A stretch of 64,000 nucleotides of DNA from Sphingomonas sp. ERG5 (GCF_000803065.1 NZ_JSXI01000056.1:1-64000), one strand, 5' to 3'. Numbered from the stretch's first letter, positions 18,604 to 27,602 are shown. Made by a program: numbers and translations. Notes: generated by a model not told the origin, from the letters alone.

Positions 18604-19045
18604 GCGCTTCAAGCCATTTCTGGTGCCAATGCTCCATCCGGCGCGGGAAAAGCAGGCGGCCGGCGCGGGCGATGAGGCCGTGCTGGGTTTCCTCGGTCAG
18701 GATGGTGCAGCCGCCACCGTCGCGCGGGGTGATCAGCCAGGCGTGATAGGCGCGTACGCCGGAAGATTCGGCGAGCCAGGCGATGCGCGTCTCAGGGTCG
18801 AACTCAGTCACCCGCGTCTTCAGCGCCACGCCGAAGGTTCTCCACGTGAAATGCGCCCCGGCGAACAGATCCGCGCCGCCGCCCTCGATCTTCACCTTGC
18901 TGGCGTTGGCGTAGATCAGCGGCCAGTCGGCAGCGCGAATCAGACGCCGCCAGACGATCTGCGGATTGGTCGCGGTCTCGATGCGGTTGACGACATGCAC
19001 CGGGCTGTTTGCCGGCGCGAAACCGTCCGGCCAGCGTATCGTCAC
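18593..19045 (-). CDS. SRPBCC family protein
   Basis: A 150-residue START-like ligand-binding fold: IETATNPQIVWRRLIRAADWPL at the start and the C-terminal helix RRMEHWHQKWLEALSA. This is the usual frame of polyketide cyclase/SRPBCC proteins. The GTG start at 19045 overlaps the stop of the cytochrome gene by four bases (GTGA), so it is the last gene of the leftward sulfonate/sulfite arm. A role as chaperone or binding protein for a pathway intermediate is only a guess. Confidence 0.75.
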   Translation of the reverse strand: MTIRWPDGFAPANSPVHVVNRIETATNPQIVWRRLIRAADWPLIYANASKVKIEGGGADLFAGAHFTWRTFGVALKTRVTEFDPETRIAWLAESSGVRAYHAWLITPRDGGGCTILTEETQHGLIARAGRLLFPRRMEHWHQKWLEALSA

Positions 19046-19458
19046 TTGGCGGCGGTCCTGGCGGGCTGCTGAAAGGAGACCAGCGCCGCGACCAGCGCCA
19101 GGTCGTCGCCGGGCGCGATCGGCGCCTTGTAGACGGCACGCATCTTTTCGACCGTCGCCTGCCATTTCTCCGGCGCCAGATGCGGCTGGGTGGTGATCAT
19201 CTCGACCGAATGGCATGCGGTGCAATTGCGCGTGACCAGTTCACCCGCCGGGCCCTCCGGCAGAACGGCGGTGGCGTCGGGCAGGGCGATCGTATCAGAA
19301 GCCAGTGTGATGCCGCCGCCCGAGATGGACGGCCCCTTCGTCACCGCTGCCGGCGCGGCGGTCGGATCGACCCGGCGGATCAGGAAATGCCAGCCTGCCG
19401 CGAGCAGCGTGAACGTCAGCAAGGCGGCCATTGCGACCTTGAAGCCGATCGACCGCAT
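19042..19458 (-). CDS. c-type cytochrome, probable electron acceptor of sulfite dehydrogenase
   Basis: A 138-residue protein with an N-terminal membrane helix or uncleaved signal (residues 6-27). One haem c site is present: CTACHS (Cys79, Cys82, His83), with Met87 and later Met candidates as the sixth ligand. The gene starts at the last base of the sulfite dehydrogenase stop codon (TGATG), as in sorAB operons, where the small cytochrome receives electrons from the molybdenum subunit in the periplasm. I call it SorB-like by context; the haem site itself is certain. Confidence 0.85.
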   Translation of the reverse strand: MRSIGFKVAMAALLTFTLLAAGWHFLIRRVDPTAAPAAVTKGPSISGGGITLASDTIALPDATAVLPEGPAGELVTRNCTACHSVEMITTQPHLAPEKWQATVEKMRAVYKAPIAPGDDLALVAALVSFQQPARTAAK

Positions 19459-20669
19459 CACGCGACCCGGACCGCGATCGATTCGATCGCGCTGCGCATG
19501 AAGCCGCTCGGGTTCCAGATCGGATCGGCGACCTGAGTCTCGCCGGCGGTGTTGGTGCAACGCACCGCCAGATGGTAGCTGCCGGGTTTCAGCGCCGGGA
19601 TCGTGGCGTTCCACAGCCGGAAGCCATATTTGCCTTCGTCCGGCCCCAGCGGTGCCGCGTGCCAGCTCGCGCCGCCATCCATCGACAGATCGACCCGCGC
19701 GACGCCCGATGCGCCGCCCATGGCAAGGCCGCGCACGAAAAAGGGCGAGTTCGCCATCACGCTCGCGCCGTCGGCCATGTTGGTGACGAAGGACCGCGGC
19801 ACCATGCGGTTGATCGGCACGGTCGGGAAATCCTTCGCGCCCGGCGCGACATTGGCGCGCGGTGCGGTCGGGATGCGATACGCCTTGTCCATCCAATAGC
19901 CGGTGTCCGGTGTCGTCAGCACCTCGATCCGGTCGAGCGCCTTGATCCAATAAGTCGAATACCAGCCGGGCACGACGAGCCGGAGCGGGAAGCCGTTGAG
20001 CATCGGCAATTGCGCGCCGTTCATCTGGAACGCGATCATCACCTCGCCGTCGCGGGCATGATCGATCGCCAGCGACTTCTCGAACGCCGGCGCACCGGGC
20101 GGCGGCTTGTCGAGCCCGCCGAGCCGCACCGCGGCCGCGCCCGGCGCGACACCGGCGCGGTCGAGCACGTCCTTCAATCGCACGCCAACCCATTTGGCAT
20201 TGCCGATCGCGCCGTTGCTCCACTGCGCGCCCGGCACGCGGGGAAAGAAATGGCCGCGCGAATTGCCCGAGCATTGGTTGATCGCGGCGAGCTCGACGCG
20301 CGGCATGGCAAGCAGGTCGGCGAGCGACAGCGCGATCGGCTGGCGCACCGCGCCGCCGACTCTCAGGCGGAAGCGGGTGACATCGACCGAAGTCGGGATG
20401 TCGTCATAATGCCAGCGCACGAAGAAACGGTCATTGGGCGTGAAGACAGTGCCGTCGAACGCCTCGAGCGGCGTTTCGAGCAACGGCGCGCGGCCGCGCT
20501 GCAGGATCATGGCGCCCTTGCCCGGAAAGGCAGTGGTCAGCGGGCGGCTGCCATTGCCGCCGGGCAGGCCGAGATCGGCGAGTGCCTGCGCCCAGGCCGG
20601 CGCGGTCGCCAGGCCGGCGCCGCCAAGCCCGATCAGTCCGAGAGCGCGGCGGCGGTCCATTTCAGCCAT
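19458..20669 (-). CDS. Sulfite dehydrogenase/oxidase, molybdopterin subunit (SorA/SorT-like)
   Basis: A 403-residue protein of the sulfite oxidase family. The N-terminus is a Tat signal (MDRRRALGLIGLGGAGL, cut near AWA-QAL), so the enzyme works folded in the periplasm. The Mo-ligand Cys133 sits in INQCSGNSRG. The typical LPMLNGFPLRLVVPGWY block is the core, and a C-terminal dimerisation domain (DLSMDGGASWHAAPL) follows. It oxidises sulfite to sulfate and hands electrons to the cytochrome encoded next. The start at 20669 overlaps the FMN reductase stop by 8 bp; an ATG at 20660 is also possible. Confidence 0.9.
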   Translation of the reverse strand: MAEMDRRRALGLIGLGGAGLATAPAWAQALADLGLPGGNGSRPLTTAFPGKGAMILQRGRAPLLETPLEAFDGTVFTPNDRFFVRWHYDDIPTSVDVTRFRLRVGGAVRQPIALSLADLLAMPRVELAAINQCSGNSRGHFFPRVPGAQWSNGAIGNAKWVGVRLKDVLDRAGVAPGAAAVRLGGLDKPPPGAPAFEKSLAIDHARDGEVMIAFQMNGAQLPMLNGFPLRLVVPGWYSTYWIKALDRIEVLTTPDTGYWMDKAYRIPTAPRANVAPGAKDFPTVPINRMVPRSFVTNMADGASVMANSPFFVRGLAMGGASGVARVDLSMDGGASWHAAPLGPDEGKYGFRLWNATIPALKPGSYHLAVRCTNTAGETQVADPIWNPSGFMRSAIESIAVRVA

Positions 20670-21267
20670 TGGTCCTGAGCGACATCTGCATCGACAGCGG
20701 CGCGAAGCGGGCGACCTGCCGGCCGACCATGCAGAGCTGTTCGACTACGGCGGGTTCGCTTGCGCCGCCTTCCTCGTCGAACTTGGTCAGCTGGCTGTTG
20801 ATCGCCGCGGCGAAGGGCGTCGGCCAGCCGCGCAGCGCATGGACGATCGAGCGCAATGCCGCGATCGTGCTGCCGGTCGCTTGCCAGCCATAGGCGGTGG
20901 CGATCAGCCCGACCGGCATATCGGCGAGATAAGGGCGATCGGCGTCGCGCGCGGTCTCCTCGAGCAGGTCGAGCGCATTCTTGACCACGCCTGAGATACT
21001 GCCGTGATAGCCCGGGCTGGCGATGATCAGCGCGGATGCCTGGCGTATCGTTTCGACGAATTCGATCTCGTCCGGCGTCCGGGTCGTGGCGCGCGGATCA
21101 TAGAGCGGCAGTCGCGCCATGTCGGCGCCACCGAACATGCGCGTGCGGAACCCCTCGCGCCCGGCCGCATCGAGCGCGATGCGCAGCGCGCGTTCAGTCG
21201 AGGAGATGCCGCCGATCGTCCCGCCGATTCCGACAACCAGGGGAGCATCGGCAGGAGCATCGGCCAT
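20662..21267 (-). CDS. NAD(P)H-dependent FMN reductase (SsuE/MsuE/SmoA-like)
   Basis: A 201-residue flavodoxin-fold reductase. It has the phosphate-binding loop VVGIGGTIGGISSTERAL and the flavin-site motif SPGYHGSISGVVKNALD. It sits 11 bp after the SsuD-like monooxygenase gene, so it should supply that enzyme with reduced FMN, as SsuE does for SsuD, or SmoA for SmoC in sulfoquinovose breakdown. The ATG at 21267, with AAAGG upstream, is preferred to the TTG two codons earlier. Confidence 0.9.
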   Translation of the reverse strand: MADAPADAPLVVGIGGTIGGISSTERALRIALDAAGREGFRTRMFGGADMARLPLYDPRATTRTPDEIEFVETIRQASALIIASPGYHGSISGVVKNALDLLEETARDADRPYLADMPVGLIATAYGWQATGSTIAALRSIVHALRGWPTPFAAAINSQLTKFDEEGGASEPAVVEQLCMVGRQVARFAPLSMQMSLRTNG

Positions 21268-21278
21268 GGGCAAACCTT

Positions 21279-22355
21279 TTACAGCGGGGCGTGATCGATC
21301 CGTGGCAGCACGTGCCGGGCGAACAGATCGGCTTCGGTGGCATGGGGATAGCCCGACAGGATGAATGCCTCAATGCCCATGTCGCGATAGGCGTTGAGCT
21401 TGGCCAGCACCTGGTCGGGATCGCCGACGATCGCCGCGCCGCAGCCGGAGCGCGCGCGGCCCACGCCGGTCCACAAATTGGGCTCGGCATAGCCGTCATC
21501 GGCGGCGTTTTCGCGCAACGCCGCCTGGGCGGCGACGCCGGTCGAGGTCGAATCGAGCGACTTGGCGCGGATCGCCGCGCCTTCCGCCGCATCGAGCTTG
21601 GACAGCAGCCGGTCGGCGGCGGTGCGCGCCTCGGCCTCGGTCTCGCGCACGATGACATGCGCGCGATAGCCGAATCGCAAGGTGCGGCCATGTTTTGCGG
21701 CGCGGGACTTCATGTCGGCGATGATCGCGGCGACAGTCTCCTGCTTGTCGGGCCACATCAGGAACACGTCGCAACCCTTGGCCGCCGCTTCGCGTGCATC
21801 TTCTGACAAGCCGCCGAAATAGAGCAAAGGCGCCTTGCCCGACACGGTGCCGATGCTCGGCGGGGCGAGCTTCAATTTCCAGAAGTCGCCGTCATGGTCG
21901 AGGCTCTCGCCGTCGAGCAGGGTCTTGAGGATCCGCATCGCCTCGACCGTGCGGGCATAGCGCGGCGCTGACGGCATGGTTTCGCCGGGCCTGTCGGACG
22001 AGATGATGTTGATCTTCAGCCTGCCGCCCGACATCTGGTCGATCGTCGCGATCTGGCGCGCGAGCTGTGGCGGCCAGGCCTCGCCGATGCGTACCGCCAT
22101 CAACAGGTTGATCCGGCTTGTCGCGGCGGCGATCGCGGCGGCAAAGGCCGTGGTATCGATGCCCAGCGCGTAACCCGACGGCAGCAGGATATTGTCGAAC
22201 CCGCCGGTCTCCGCCTGCATCACGATGTCGCGGCAATGCTCCCAGCTCGACCTCAGCCTCGGATCGGGCACGCCGAGAAATTCATAATCATCGTCACACA
22301 GGGCCGAGAACCAGCTGATCTCGCACGCGCCCCTGCGCGTCGTATCGGTCGTCAT
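21279..22355 (-). CDS. SsuD-like FMNH2-dependent sulfonate monooxygenase (LLM family)
   Basis: A 358-residue bacterial luciferase-like TIM barrel. EISWFSALCDDD at the N-terminus, GYALGIDTTAF, ATIDQMSGGRLKINIISSDRPGE (the block typical of SsuD/SfnG enzymes) and PLLYFGGLSEDA are visible. It should use reduced FMN and O2 to cleave a C-S bond, giving an aldehyde and sulfite. Neighbours fit: an FMN reductase, a sulfite dehydrogenase, and an aldo/keto reductase that could reduce the aldehyde. Candidate substrates are discussed in the findings; the sequence alone only proves the enzyme class. ATGA overlap with the reductase gene upstream. Confidence 0.9.
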   Translation of the reverse strand: MTTDTTRRGACEISWFSALCDDDYEFLGVPDPRLRSSWEHCRDIVMQAETGGFDNILLPSGYALGIDTTAFAAAIAAATSRINLLMAVRIGEAWPPQLARQIATIDQMSGGRLKINIISSDRPGETMPSAPRYARTVEAMRILKTLLDGESLDHDGDFWKLKLAPPSIGTVSGKAPLLYFGGLSEDAREAAAKGCDVFLMWPDKQETVAAIIADMKSRAAKHGRTLRFGYRAHVIVRETEAEARTAADRLLSKLDAAEGAAIRAKSLDSTSTGVAAQAALRENAADDGYAEPNLWTGVGRARSGCGAAIVGDPDQVLAKLNAYRDMGIEAFILSGYPHATEADLFARHVLPRIDHAPL

Positions 22356-23269
22356 GGCAGTCTTTCTCCCCGTGACGCGATCAGCACGTCGTACCAGGCC
22401 TTGCGCGTCCAGCGCGGTTTGAAGGCATCGCCGATCGCGGCGATCCGTTCGGCATTCTGCGTGCCGACGATCGGGATCGCGCGCGCCGGATGCGCCATCA
22501 CCCAGCTATAGGCGGCCGCTGCGCGGTCGACGCCCGCCTCGGCCGCGACACTGTCGAGCGCTGCGGCGACCTTGCGGCTGCGTTCATCCTGCGGATCGCC
22601 GATCCGGCCGCCGCCAAGCGGCGACCAGGCGAGGATGGCAATATCGCGCGCCATTGCGAGGTCGAGCAGCCCGCCGGTGATCGGCTCAAGCTCGAGCGGC
22701 GAAAATTCCGGCTGGTGGCTGGCAAGCGCTATGCTCAGCAAGCTGGCCAGCGCCTCGGTCTGCGCGACGGTATAGTTGGACACGCCGACCGCGCGGACCT
22801 TGCCCGATGTGACCATGTCCTCAAGCGCGCGCGCCACTTCCTGTGGATGCGCGAGGATGTCGGGGCGGTGGATCTGGTAGAGATCGACCTGCTCGACGTT
22901 CAGCCGCCTGAGTGATGCGTCGAGCGCGGCGGAAAGATAGGCGGCACTCGAATCATAGGGCACTGGCGGGGTGATCCCGCCCTTGGTCGCGAGGACCATG
23001 CGCTCGCGCAGGCCAGGCGTTTCGGCGAAAATCCGTCCCAGCAGCGACTCGGCATCGCCGAACCCGCCCGTGCCGTTGAAGCCATAGATATCGGCGGTGT
23101 CGAACAGGGTGACCCCGGCTGAAAACGCCGCTTCGATCAGCGCGCGTCCCTCATTTGCGGTGGAGTGGCCGAAGCGCCACATCCCCCAGGCAATCGGGCT
23201 GACCATCAATCCGCTCTTGCCGAGCGGGCGGGAATCGGGTGTAAGCATGATTTCAGACATCGCTGTCAT
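22352..23269 (-). CDS. Aldo/keto reductase (SmoB/SquF-like candidate)
   Basis: A 305-residue AKR barrel with a complete tetrad: Asp57 and Tyr62 in LFDTADIYG, Lys96 in LATKGG, His134 in LYQIHRPD. The C-terminal VGTQNAERIAAIGDAF is the nucleotide-binding end. It is the first gene of the leftward arm. In known oxidative sulfoquinovose pathways an AKR reduces 6-oxo-glucose to glucose, which would suit this position; that role is inferred. The start at 23269 uses GAGGAT of the shared palindrome; ATGs at 23260 and 23248 are alternatives. Confidence 0.9.
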   Translation of the reverse strand: MTAMSEIMLTPDSRPLGKSGLMVSPIAWGMWRFGHSTANEGRALIEAAFSAGVTLFDTADIYGFNGTGGFGDAESLLGRIFAETPGLRERMVLATKGGITPPVPYDSSAAYLSAALDASLRRLNVEQVDLYQIHRPDILAHPQEVARALEDMVTSGKVRAVGVSNYTVAQTEALASLLSIALASHQPEFSPLELEPITGGLLDLAMARDIAILAWSPLGGGRIGDPQDERSRKVAAALDSVAAEAGVDRAAAAYSWVMAHPARAIPIVGTQNAERIAAIGDAFKPRWTRKAWYDVLIASRGERLP

Positions 23270-23271
23270 AT

Positions 23272-23283
23272 AGGATCGATCCT
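23272..23283. promoter_or_regulatory. Palindrome AGGATCGATCCT shared by two divergent starts
   Basis: A perfect 12-bp palindrome fills the 15-bp gap between the aldo/keto reductase ATG (23269, minus) and the Gfo/Idh GTG (23285, plus). Each half (AGGAT) lies at ribosome-site distance from the start on its own strand, so one palindrome serves both genes as Shine-Dalgarno sequence. There is no room for promoters in the gap; they must lie inside the opposite coding region. Confidence 0.6.
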
Positions 23284-23284
23284 C

Positions 23285-24373
23285 GTGGTAGAGCAAGTGC
23301 GTTATGGTTTGGTGGGCGCGGGTATGATGGGCGTGGAGCACATCAACAACCTTGCGATCACGCCCGGCGCGGTGGTGACGGCGCTGGCCGATCCGACTCG
23401 CGGCTCGCTCGACGGGGCGAAGAATGCGCTGAAGGATCGCGCTGACGGCGTGGCCGTGTTCGACGATGCGGCGACGCTCGCCGCGAGCGGACGATGCGAT
23501 GCGGTGATCGTCGCCAGCCCCAATTTCACCCATCGCGAGGTGCTGGTGCCGCTGTTCGATGCGGGCCTGCATATCCTGTGTGAGAAGCCTATCGCCACCA
23601 CCATCGCTGATGCGCGCTGGATCGTCGATCGTGCGGCCCAGTCGGACAAGGTATTCTGGACCGCGATGGAATATCGCTTCATGCCGCCGGCCGCCGCGTT
23701 CATCGCCGAGGTGAAGGCGGGGCGGATCGGCGCGCTGCGGATGCTCTCGATCCGCGAGCACCGCTTTCCCTTCCTGCCCAAGGTCGGCGACTGGAATCGT
23801 TTCAGCCGCAATACCGGCGGCACGATGGTCGAGAAATGCTGCCATTTCTTTGACCTGATGCGGCTGATTACCGGGGCCGAGGCGGTGCGCGTCTATTGCT
23901 CGGGCGCGATGGACGTGAACCATCTCGATGAGGATTATGCCGGGGAGCGTCCCGACATCATCGACAACAGCTATACGACGGTCGATTTCGACAATGGCGT
24001 GCGCGCGATGCTCGACCTGTCGATGTTCGCCGACGGCGCGGAGAATCAGGAGGAGATCGCCGCGGTCGGCGACCAGGCCCGGCTGGAGGTGCTGATCCCC
24101 GAAGGCGCGATCATCTATTCGCCGCGCGTCGGCTTCATGAATCCGAAGCGAGCCGAACGCCGCCTGGTCGCGGTCGATGAAGCGGCGCTCAAGGCCGGCA
24201 GTCATCACGGATCGACCTTTTACGAACATCAGAAATTCAACGCCGCGGTGCGCGGCGCCGGCCCGGTCGAGGTCAGCGCGCATGACGGGATGATGGCGGT
24301 CGCGATCGGCGCGGCGGCGGAAATCAGCGCGCGCGAACATCGCGTGGTGGAGATGAGCGAACTGGGCTTCTGA
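23285..24373 (+). CDS. Gfo/Idh/MocA family protein (candidate NAD-dependent sugar-sulfonate glycosidase or dehydrogenase)
   Basis: A 362-residue Rossmann protein: YGLVGAGMMGVEHINNL binds the nucleotide, HILCEKPIATT has the conserved EKP lysine, and HFFDLMRLITGAEAVRVYCSG lies in the substrate domain. The GTG at 23285 has AGGAT at normal spacing. The family covers sugar dehydrogenases and also NAD-dependent glycosidases that use transient redox, such as GH109, GH4-like analogues and the sulfoquinovosidases GH188. The neighbouring sulfonate genes make the last idea attractive, but the sequence does not decide it. It starts the rightward arm. Confidence 0.85.
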   Translation: MVEQVRYGLVGAGMMGVEHINNLAITPGAVVTALADPTRGSLDGAKNALKDRADGVAVFDDAATLAASGRCDAVIVASPNFTHREVLVPLFDAGLHILCEKPIATTIADARWIVDRAAQSDKVFWTAMEYRFMPPAAAFIAEVKAGRIGALRMLSIREHRFPFLPKVGDWNRFSRNTGGTMVEKCCHFFDLMRLITGAEAVRVYCSGAMDVNHLDEDYAGERPDIIDNSYTTVDFDNGVRAMLDLSMFADGAENQEEIAAVGDQARLEVLIPEGAIIYSPRVGFMNPKRAERRLVAVDEAALKAGSHHGSTFYEHQKFNAAVRGAGPVEVSAHDGMMAVAIGAAAEISAREHRVVEMSELGF

Positions 24374-24471
24374 CCCAAGCCGAGCTTTACGACCGCCTAG
24401 TCTGATTACGCTGTCAGATCGGGCCAATAACGATAATACCCACCAATCGAATGGGAATTGAGGGAGGATTT

Positions 24472-26808
24472 ATGAAGCGAGCTTTCCATCTGTCCGGCGC
24501 GGCGCTGTTCGCGTTGATCGCCGCGACGCCTGCGTTCGCGCAGGATGCCGCACCCGCTGCCGCGGAAGAGACCGCGACGGCGGACACCGTCGATTCGGGC
24601 GACATCATCGTCACCGCGCAGAAGCGCTCGGAGAATCTGCAAAAGGTCCCGGCCGCGATCAGCGTGATCAGCGCCGAGCAGTTCGACGCGCGCGGCGGCG
24701 TCAACGTCCAGTCACTGCAGCAGCTCGTGCCCAGTCTCAACTTCAAGGAAAGCGCGACGACGATCGATTCGTCGCTGTTCCTGCGCGGCGTCGGCACGAT
24801 CAACTTTTCGATCGCCGCCGAACCGAGTGTCGGTTTCGTCGTTGATGGCGTGACCTATGCCCGCTCCGGCGAAGCGTTTGGCGACCTGTACGATGTCGAG
24901 CGGATCGAAGTGCTGCGCGGGCCGCAGGGCACGCTGTTCGGCAAAAATTCCTCGGCCGGCGTGGTCAACATCGTCACCAAAAGGCCGGGCGACAAATTCG
25001 GCGGTTATGTCGAGGCGCAGGCGACGACCGACGACGAATATAAGCTCAAGGCGGCGATCGACATCCCGCTGGGCGAGGGAATCAGCAGCCGTTTCACCGG
25101 CACCTATGCCAATTTCGACGGCACGGTGCGCAACGTCACGCTCAACCGCACGGTCAATGGCTATGAGCGCTATGGCATACGCGGCATGATCGTCGCCGAG
25201 GCGACCGATGCGCTGACCTTCACCCTGATCGGCGACTGGCGCCACACCAATGCCGATTGCTGCGCCGAGGTGATCGGCATGGTGCCTGGCAATGGCCTGG
25301 CTGGATCGCTCAGCGGCATCAAGCTCGCTGCGGAGAAGACCCGCGAGATCCGCCAGAACACACTGACCGAGACGCGCGAAACCAGCTGGGGCGGGTCGCT
25401 CCAGGCCGATCTCGATATCGGATCGGCGGGCACGCTGACGTCGATCACCGCATATCGTGATTACAAGAATTACGGCATCCGCGATGGCGACTTCATCGAT
25501 CAGGTCTATGTCAATCCGCCGGGTATCACCGGCCGCAATCAGTTGAACGATTTCGGACCGCAGCCATCGACCACCTTTACGCAGGAAGTTCGTCTGGCTT
25601 CGCCCGGCAACCAAACGGTCGAATATGTTTTGGGAGGATTTTACTACAAGGCGAAGCAGGAGCGGACATTCGAGCGCGACGATATCGTCTGCACGGCATC
25701 CACCCTGCCGCCGCTATCGTCGGGTCTCATTCCCTGCGCTCCGGGCTCCTCGACGCTGACGTTCCCGAGCGCGGTCGGCAATTTCGGCTCCACGATCGAG
25801 AATGTGGCGGCTTACGGCAATGTCACCGTGCGCGCGACCGACTGGCTGCGACTGATCGCCGGCGGGCGCTTTACCCATGACCGGATCAGCGCGTTCAACG
25901 TCCGCTCGGCCGCGACCGGGGCGGGCCCGGGCCTGGTCGGGGCGGCGGCGAACTATCGGCTGAAGACCAGCCAGAGCGACTTCTCCGGCAAGCTCGGCAT
26001 TCAGGCCGACATCACCAATGGGCTGATGGCCTATGCCACCTTCAGCCAGGGCTATAAGGGCCCGGCGTTCAACGTCTTCTTCAACCAGAATGACAATCAG
26101 CTCGCACCGATCGCGGCGGAAACGTCGAATGCCTATGAACTCGGCACCAAGTTCAAGACCGCCGATGGCAGCTTCACGCTCAACACCGCTGTCTTCTACG
26201 CCAAGTACGACCATTTCCAGGCCAACAGCTTCGTCAATCTGAACGGATCGGTCGTCACTCAGCTGACCGATGCGGGCTCGGTATCGACCAAGGGCGTGGA
26301 GATCGAATCGGTGATCCGGCCGGCGCGCAACTTCACCATCAATGCCGGCATCGCTTATACCGATGCGCAGATCGACAAGTTCAACATCCCGGCGGGCTCG
26401 CCCGCGACCGCGACTGACCGGCGCGGCGAGCAATTGCCGCTGGCCCCGACCTGGAAGGGCAATATCGGCGCGACCTGGAAGATCGAGACCGGCGGCTTCG
26501 CCAATGTCGAGATCGGCAGCAATATCTCGCTGACCAGCGATCAGGTCTCCTCGCTGCAGGCCGGTGTGACCCCGGGCGATCTTGCGGTGCGCCGCGCGAT
26601 CACCATCGACGGTTATGCGCTGGTCGATGCCAATATCGCGCTGGTCGATCCGAACGGGGTGTGGCGGGTCAATTTCATCGGCCGCAATCTGACTGACAAA
26701 AGCTATGCGTCGCTGATCACCACCGGCGGTCCCGGCGGCAGCTATCGCTATCTCCTGCCGCGCGATGTCGATCGCTATTTCGGCGTCGCGGTGCGGTTCA
26801 ACTACTGA
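24472..26808 (+). CDS. TonB-dependent outer membrane receptor
   Basis: A 778-residue receptor. Signal peptide cut after TPAFA-QDA; a TonB-box-like DIIVTAQKR; the plug domain to about residue 160 (VERIEVLRGPQGTLFGKNSSAGVVNIVTKRP); then the 22-strand barrel ending in the aromatic ...RFNY. It probably imports the substrate of this locus across the outer membrane. The start (24472) has GAGGGAGGA. The gene lies 98 bp after the Gfo/Idh gene, space enough for a promoter, and 15 bp before the PhyH gene. Confidence 0.93.
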   Translation: MKRAFHLSGAALFALIAATPAFAQDAAPAAAEETATADTVDSGDIIVTAQKRSENLQKVPAAISVISAEQFDARGGVNVQSLQQLVPSLNFKESATTIDSSLFLRGVGTINFSIAAEPSVGFVVDGVTYARSGEAFGDLYDVERIEVLRGPQGTLFGKNSSAGVVNIVTKRPGDKFGGYVEAQATTDDEYKLKAAIDIPLGEGISSRFTGTYANFDGTVRNVTLNRTVNGYERYGIRGMIVAEATDALTFTLIGDWRHTNADCCAEVIGMVPGNGLAGSLSGIKLAAEKTREIRQNTLTETRETSWGGSLQADLDIGSAGTLTSITAYRDYKNYGIRDGDFIDQVYVNPPGITGRNQLNDFGPQPSTTFTQEVRLASPGNQTVEYVLGGFYYKAKQERTFERDDIVCTASTLPPLSSGLIPCAPGSSTLTFPSAVGNFGSTIENVAAYGNVTVRATDWLRLIAGGRFTHDRISAFNVRSAATGAGPGLVGAAANYRLKTSQSDFSGKLGIQADITNGLMAYATFSQGYKGPAFNVFFNQNDNQLAPIAAETSNAYELGTKFKTADGSFTLNTAVFYAKYDHFQANSFVNLNGSVVTQLTDAGSVSTKGVEIESVIRPARNFTINAGIAYTDAQIDKFNIPAGSPATATDRRGEQLPLAPTWKGNIGATWKIETGGFANVEIGSNISLTSDQVSSLQAGVTPGDLAVRRAITIDGYALVDANIALVDPNGVWRVNFIGRNLTDKSYASLITTGGPGGSYRYLLPRDVDRYFGVAVRFNY

Positions 26809-26823
26809 CACGGAGGGCCGGGG

Positions 26824-27576
26824 ATGAAATATCAGCAACAGGCGCGCCAGTTTGTCGAGCAGGGCTATGCCGTGTTCGAAGGCGCGCTGGCCGGTGACGC
26901 GCTGACCCTGTTGCGCGGCGAATGCGATGCGTTCGTCGCGCGGGAGGATGCGCGAATGGATGCGCTTGGCGTCGACACGATCGGCATCAGCCATCGCGGC
27001 AAACGCTATTTCGCCAATGAATGCCAACGCGTCGCGCCCGAAATCCGGCACATGCTGTTCAGCGACACGATGGCGGAAGTCTGCCGCGCGACGATCGGCG
27101 ACACGGCCTATTTCTTCTTCGATCAGTTCGTCGTGAAGGGGCCGGAGGGTGGGCTGCCATTTTCCTGGCATCAGGATTCAGGATATGTCGTCGGTAATGG
27201 CGGTCCGGTCGATCACGCACCCTATGTCACCTGCTGGTGCCCGCTCGACGATGCCACGATCGAGAACGGCACGGTGCGGCTGATGCCGGGCAGCCATCGG
27301 AACGGTATCGTGCCGCATGAGCGTCAGACGGGGAGCAACGATCTGGTCGGTGCGCCGGCCGAGACCGAAGGGCTCATCGTCGAGGCGAAGGCGGGCGACA
27401 TCGTCGCTTTCTCCAGCCTGTTGCTCCACGCGACGGGCGCGAACCGTACCGATCGCGCGCGGCGCGTGTTCCTGGCGCAATATACACCCGAAGCGATGCT
27501 CAATCCCGGCACGAAGCAGCTGCGCCGCAACGCGATCGCACTGCTGCAGAATGGCGAGCAGGTGACTTTTGCTTAG
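26824..27576 (+). CDS. PhyH-family Fe(II)/2-oxoglutarate dioxygenase
   Basis: A 250-residue double-stranded beta-helix oxygenase. The iron facial triad is His116/Asp118 in SWHQDSGY and His202 in LLLHATGAN, with Arg211-Arg214 near the 2-oxoglutarate end. Phytanoyl-CoA dioxygenase family members hydroxylate many small molecules; some dioxygenases of this fold cleave C-S bonds in sulfonates. It is encoded between the TonB receptor and the transporter, so it should act on the imported compound or a derivative. GGAGGG precedes the ATG. Confidence 0.88.
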   Translation: MKYQQQARQFVEQGYAVFEGALAGDALTLLRGECDAFVAREDARMDALGVDTIGISHRGKRYFANECQRVAPEIRHMLFSDTMAEVCRATIGDTAYFFFDQFVVKGPEGGLPFSWHQDSGYVVGNGGPVDHAPYVTCWCPLDDATIENGTVRLMPGSHRNGIVPHERQTGSNDLVGAPAETEGLIVEAKAGDIVAFSSLLLHATGANRTDRARRVFLAQYTPEAMLNPGTKQLRRNAIALLQNGEQVTFA

Positions 27577-27602
27577 CAAGGCGGCACCAGCCAGTGTTTC
27601 GG

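Noticed and set aside
18593..23269. A plain sulfur-starvation ssuEADCB-type operon
   Set aside because: There is no ABC transporter, and sulfite is routed to oxidation rather than assimilation, which points to catabolic use of a sulfonate.
23270..24427. Upstream extension of the aldo/keto reductase frame
   Set aside because: It is antisense to the Gfo/Idh gene; the reductase fold and ribosome site begin at 23269.
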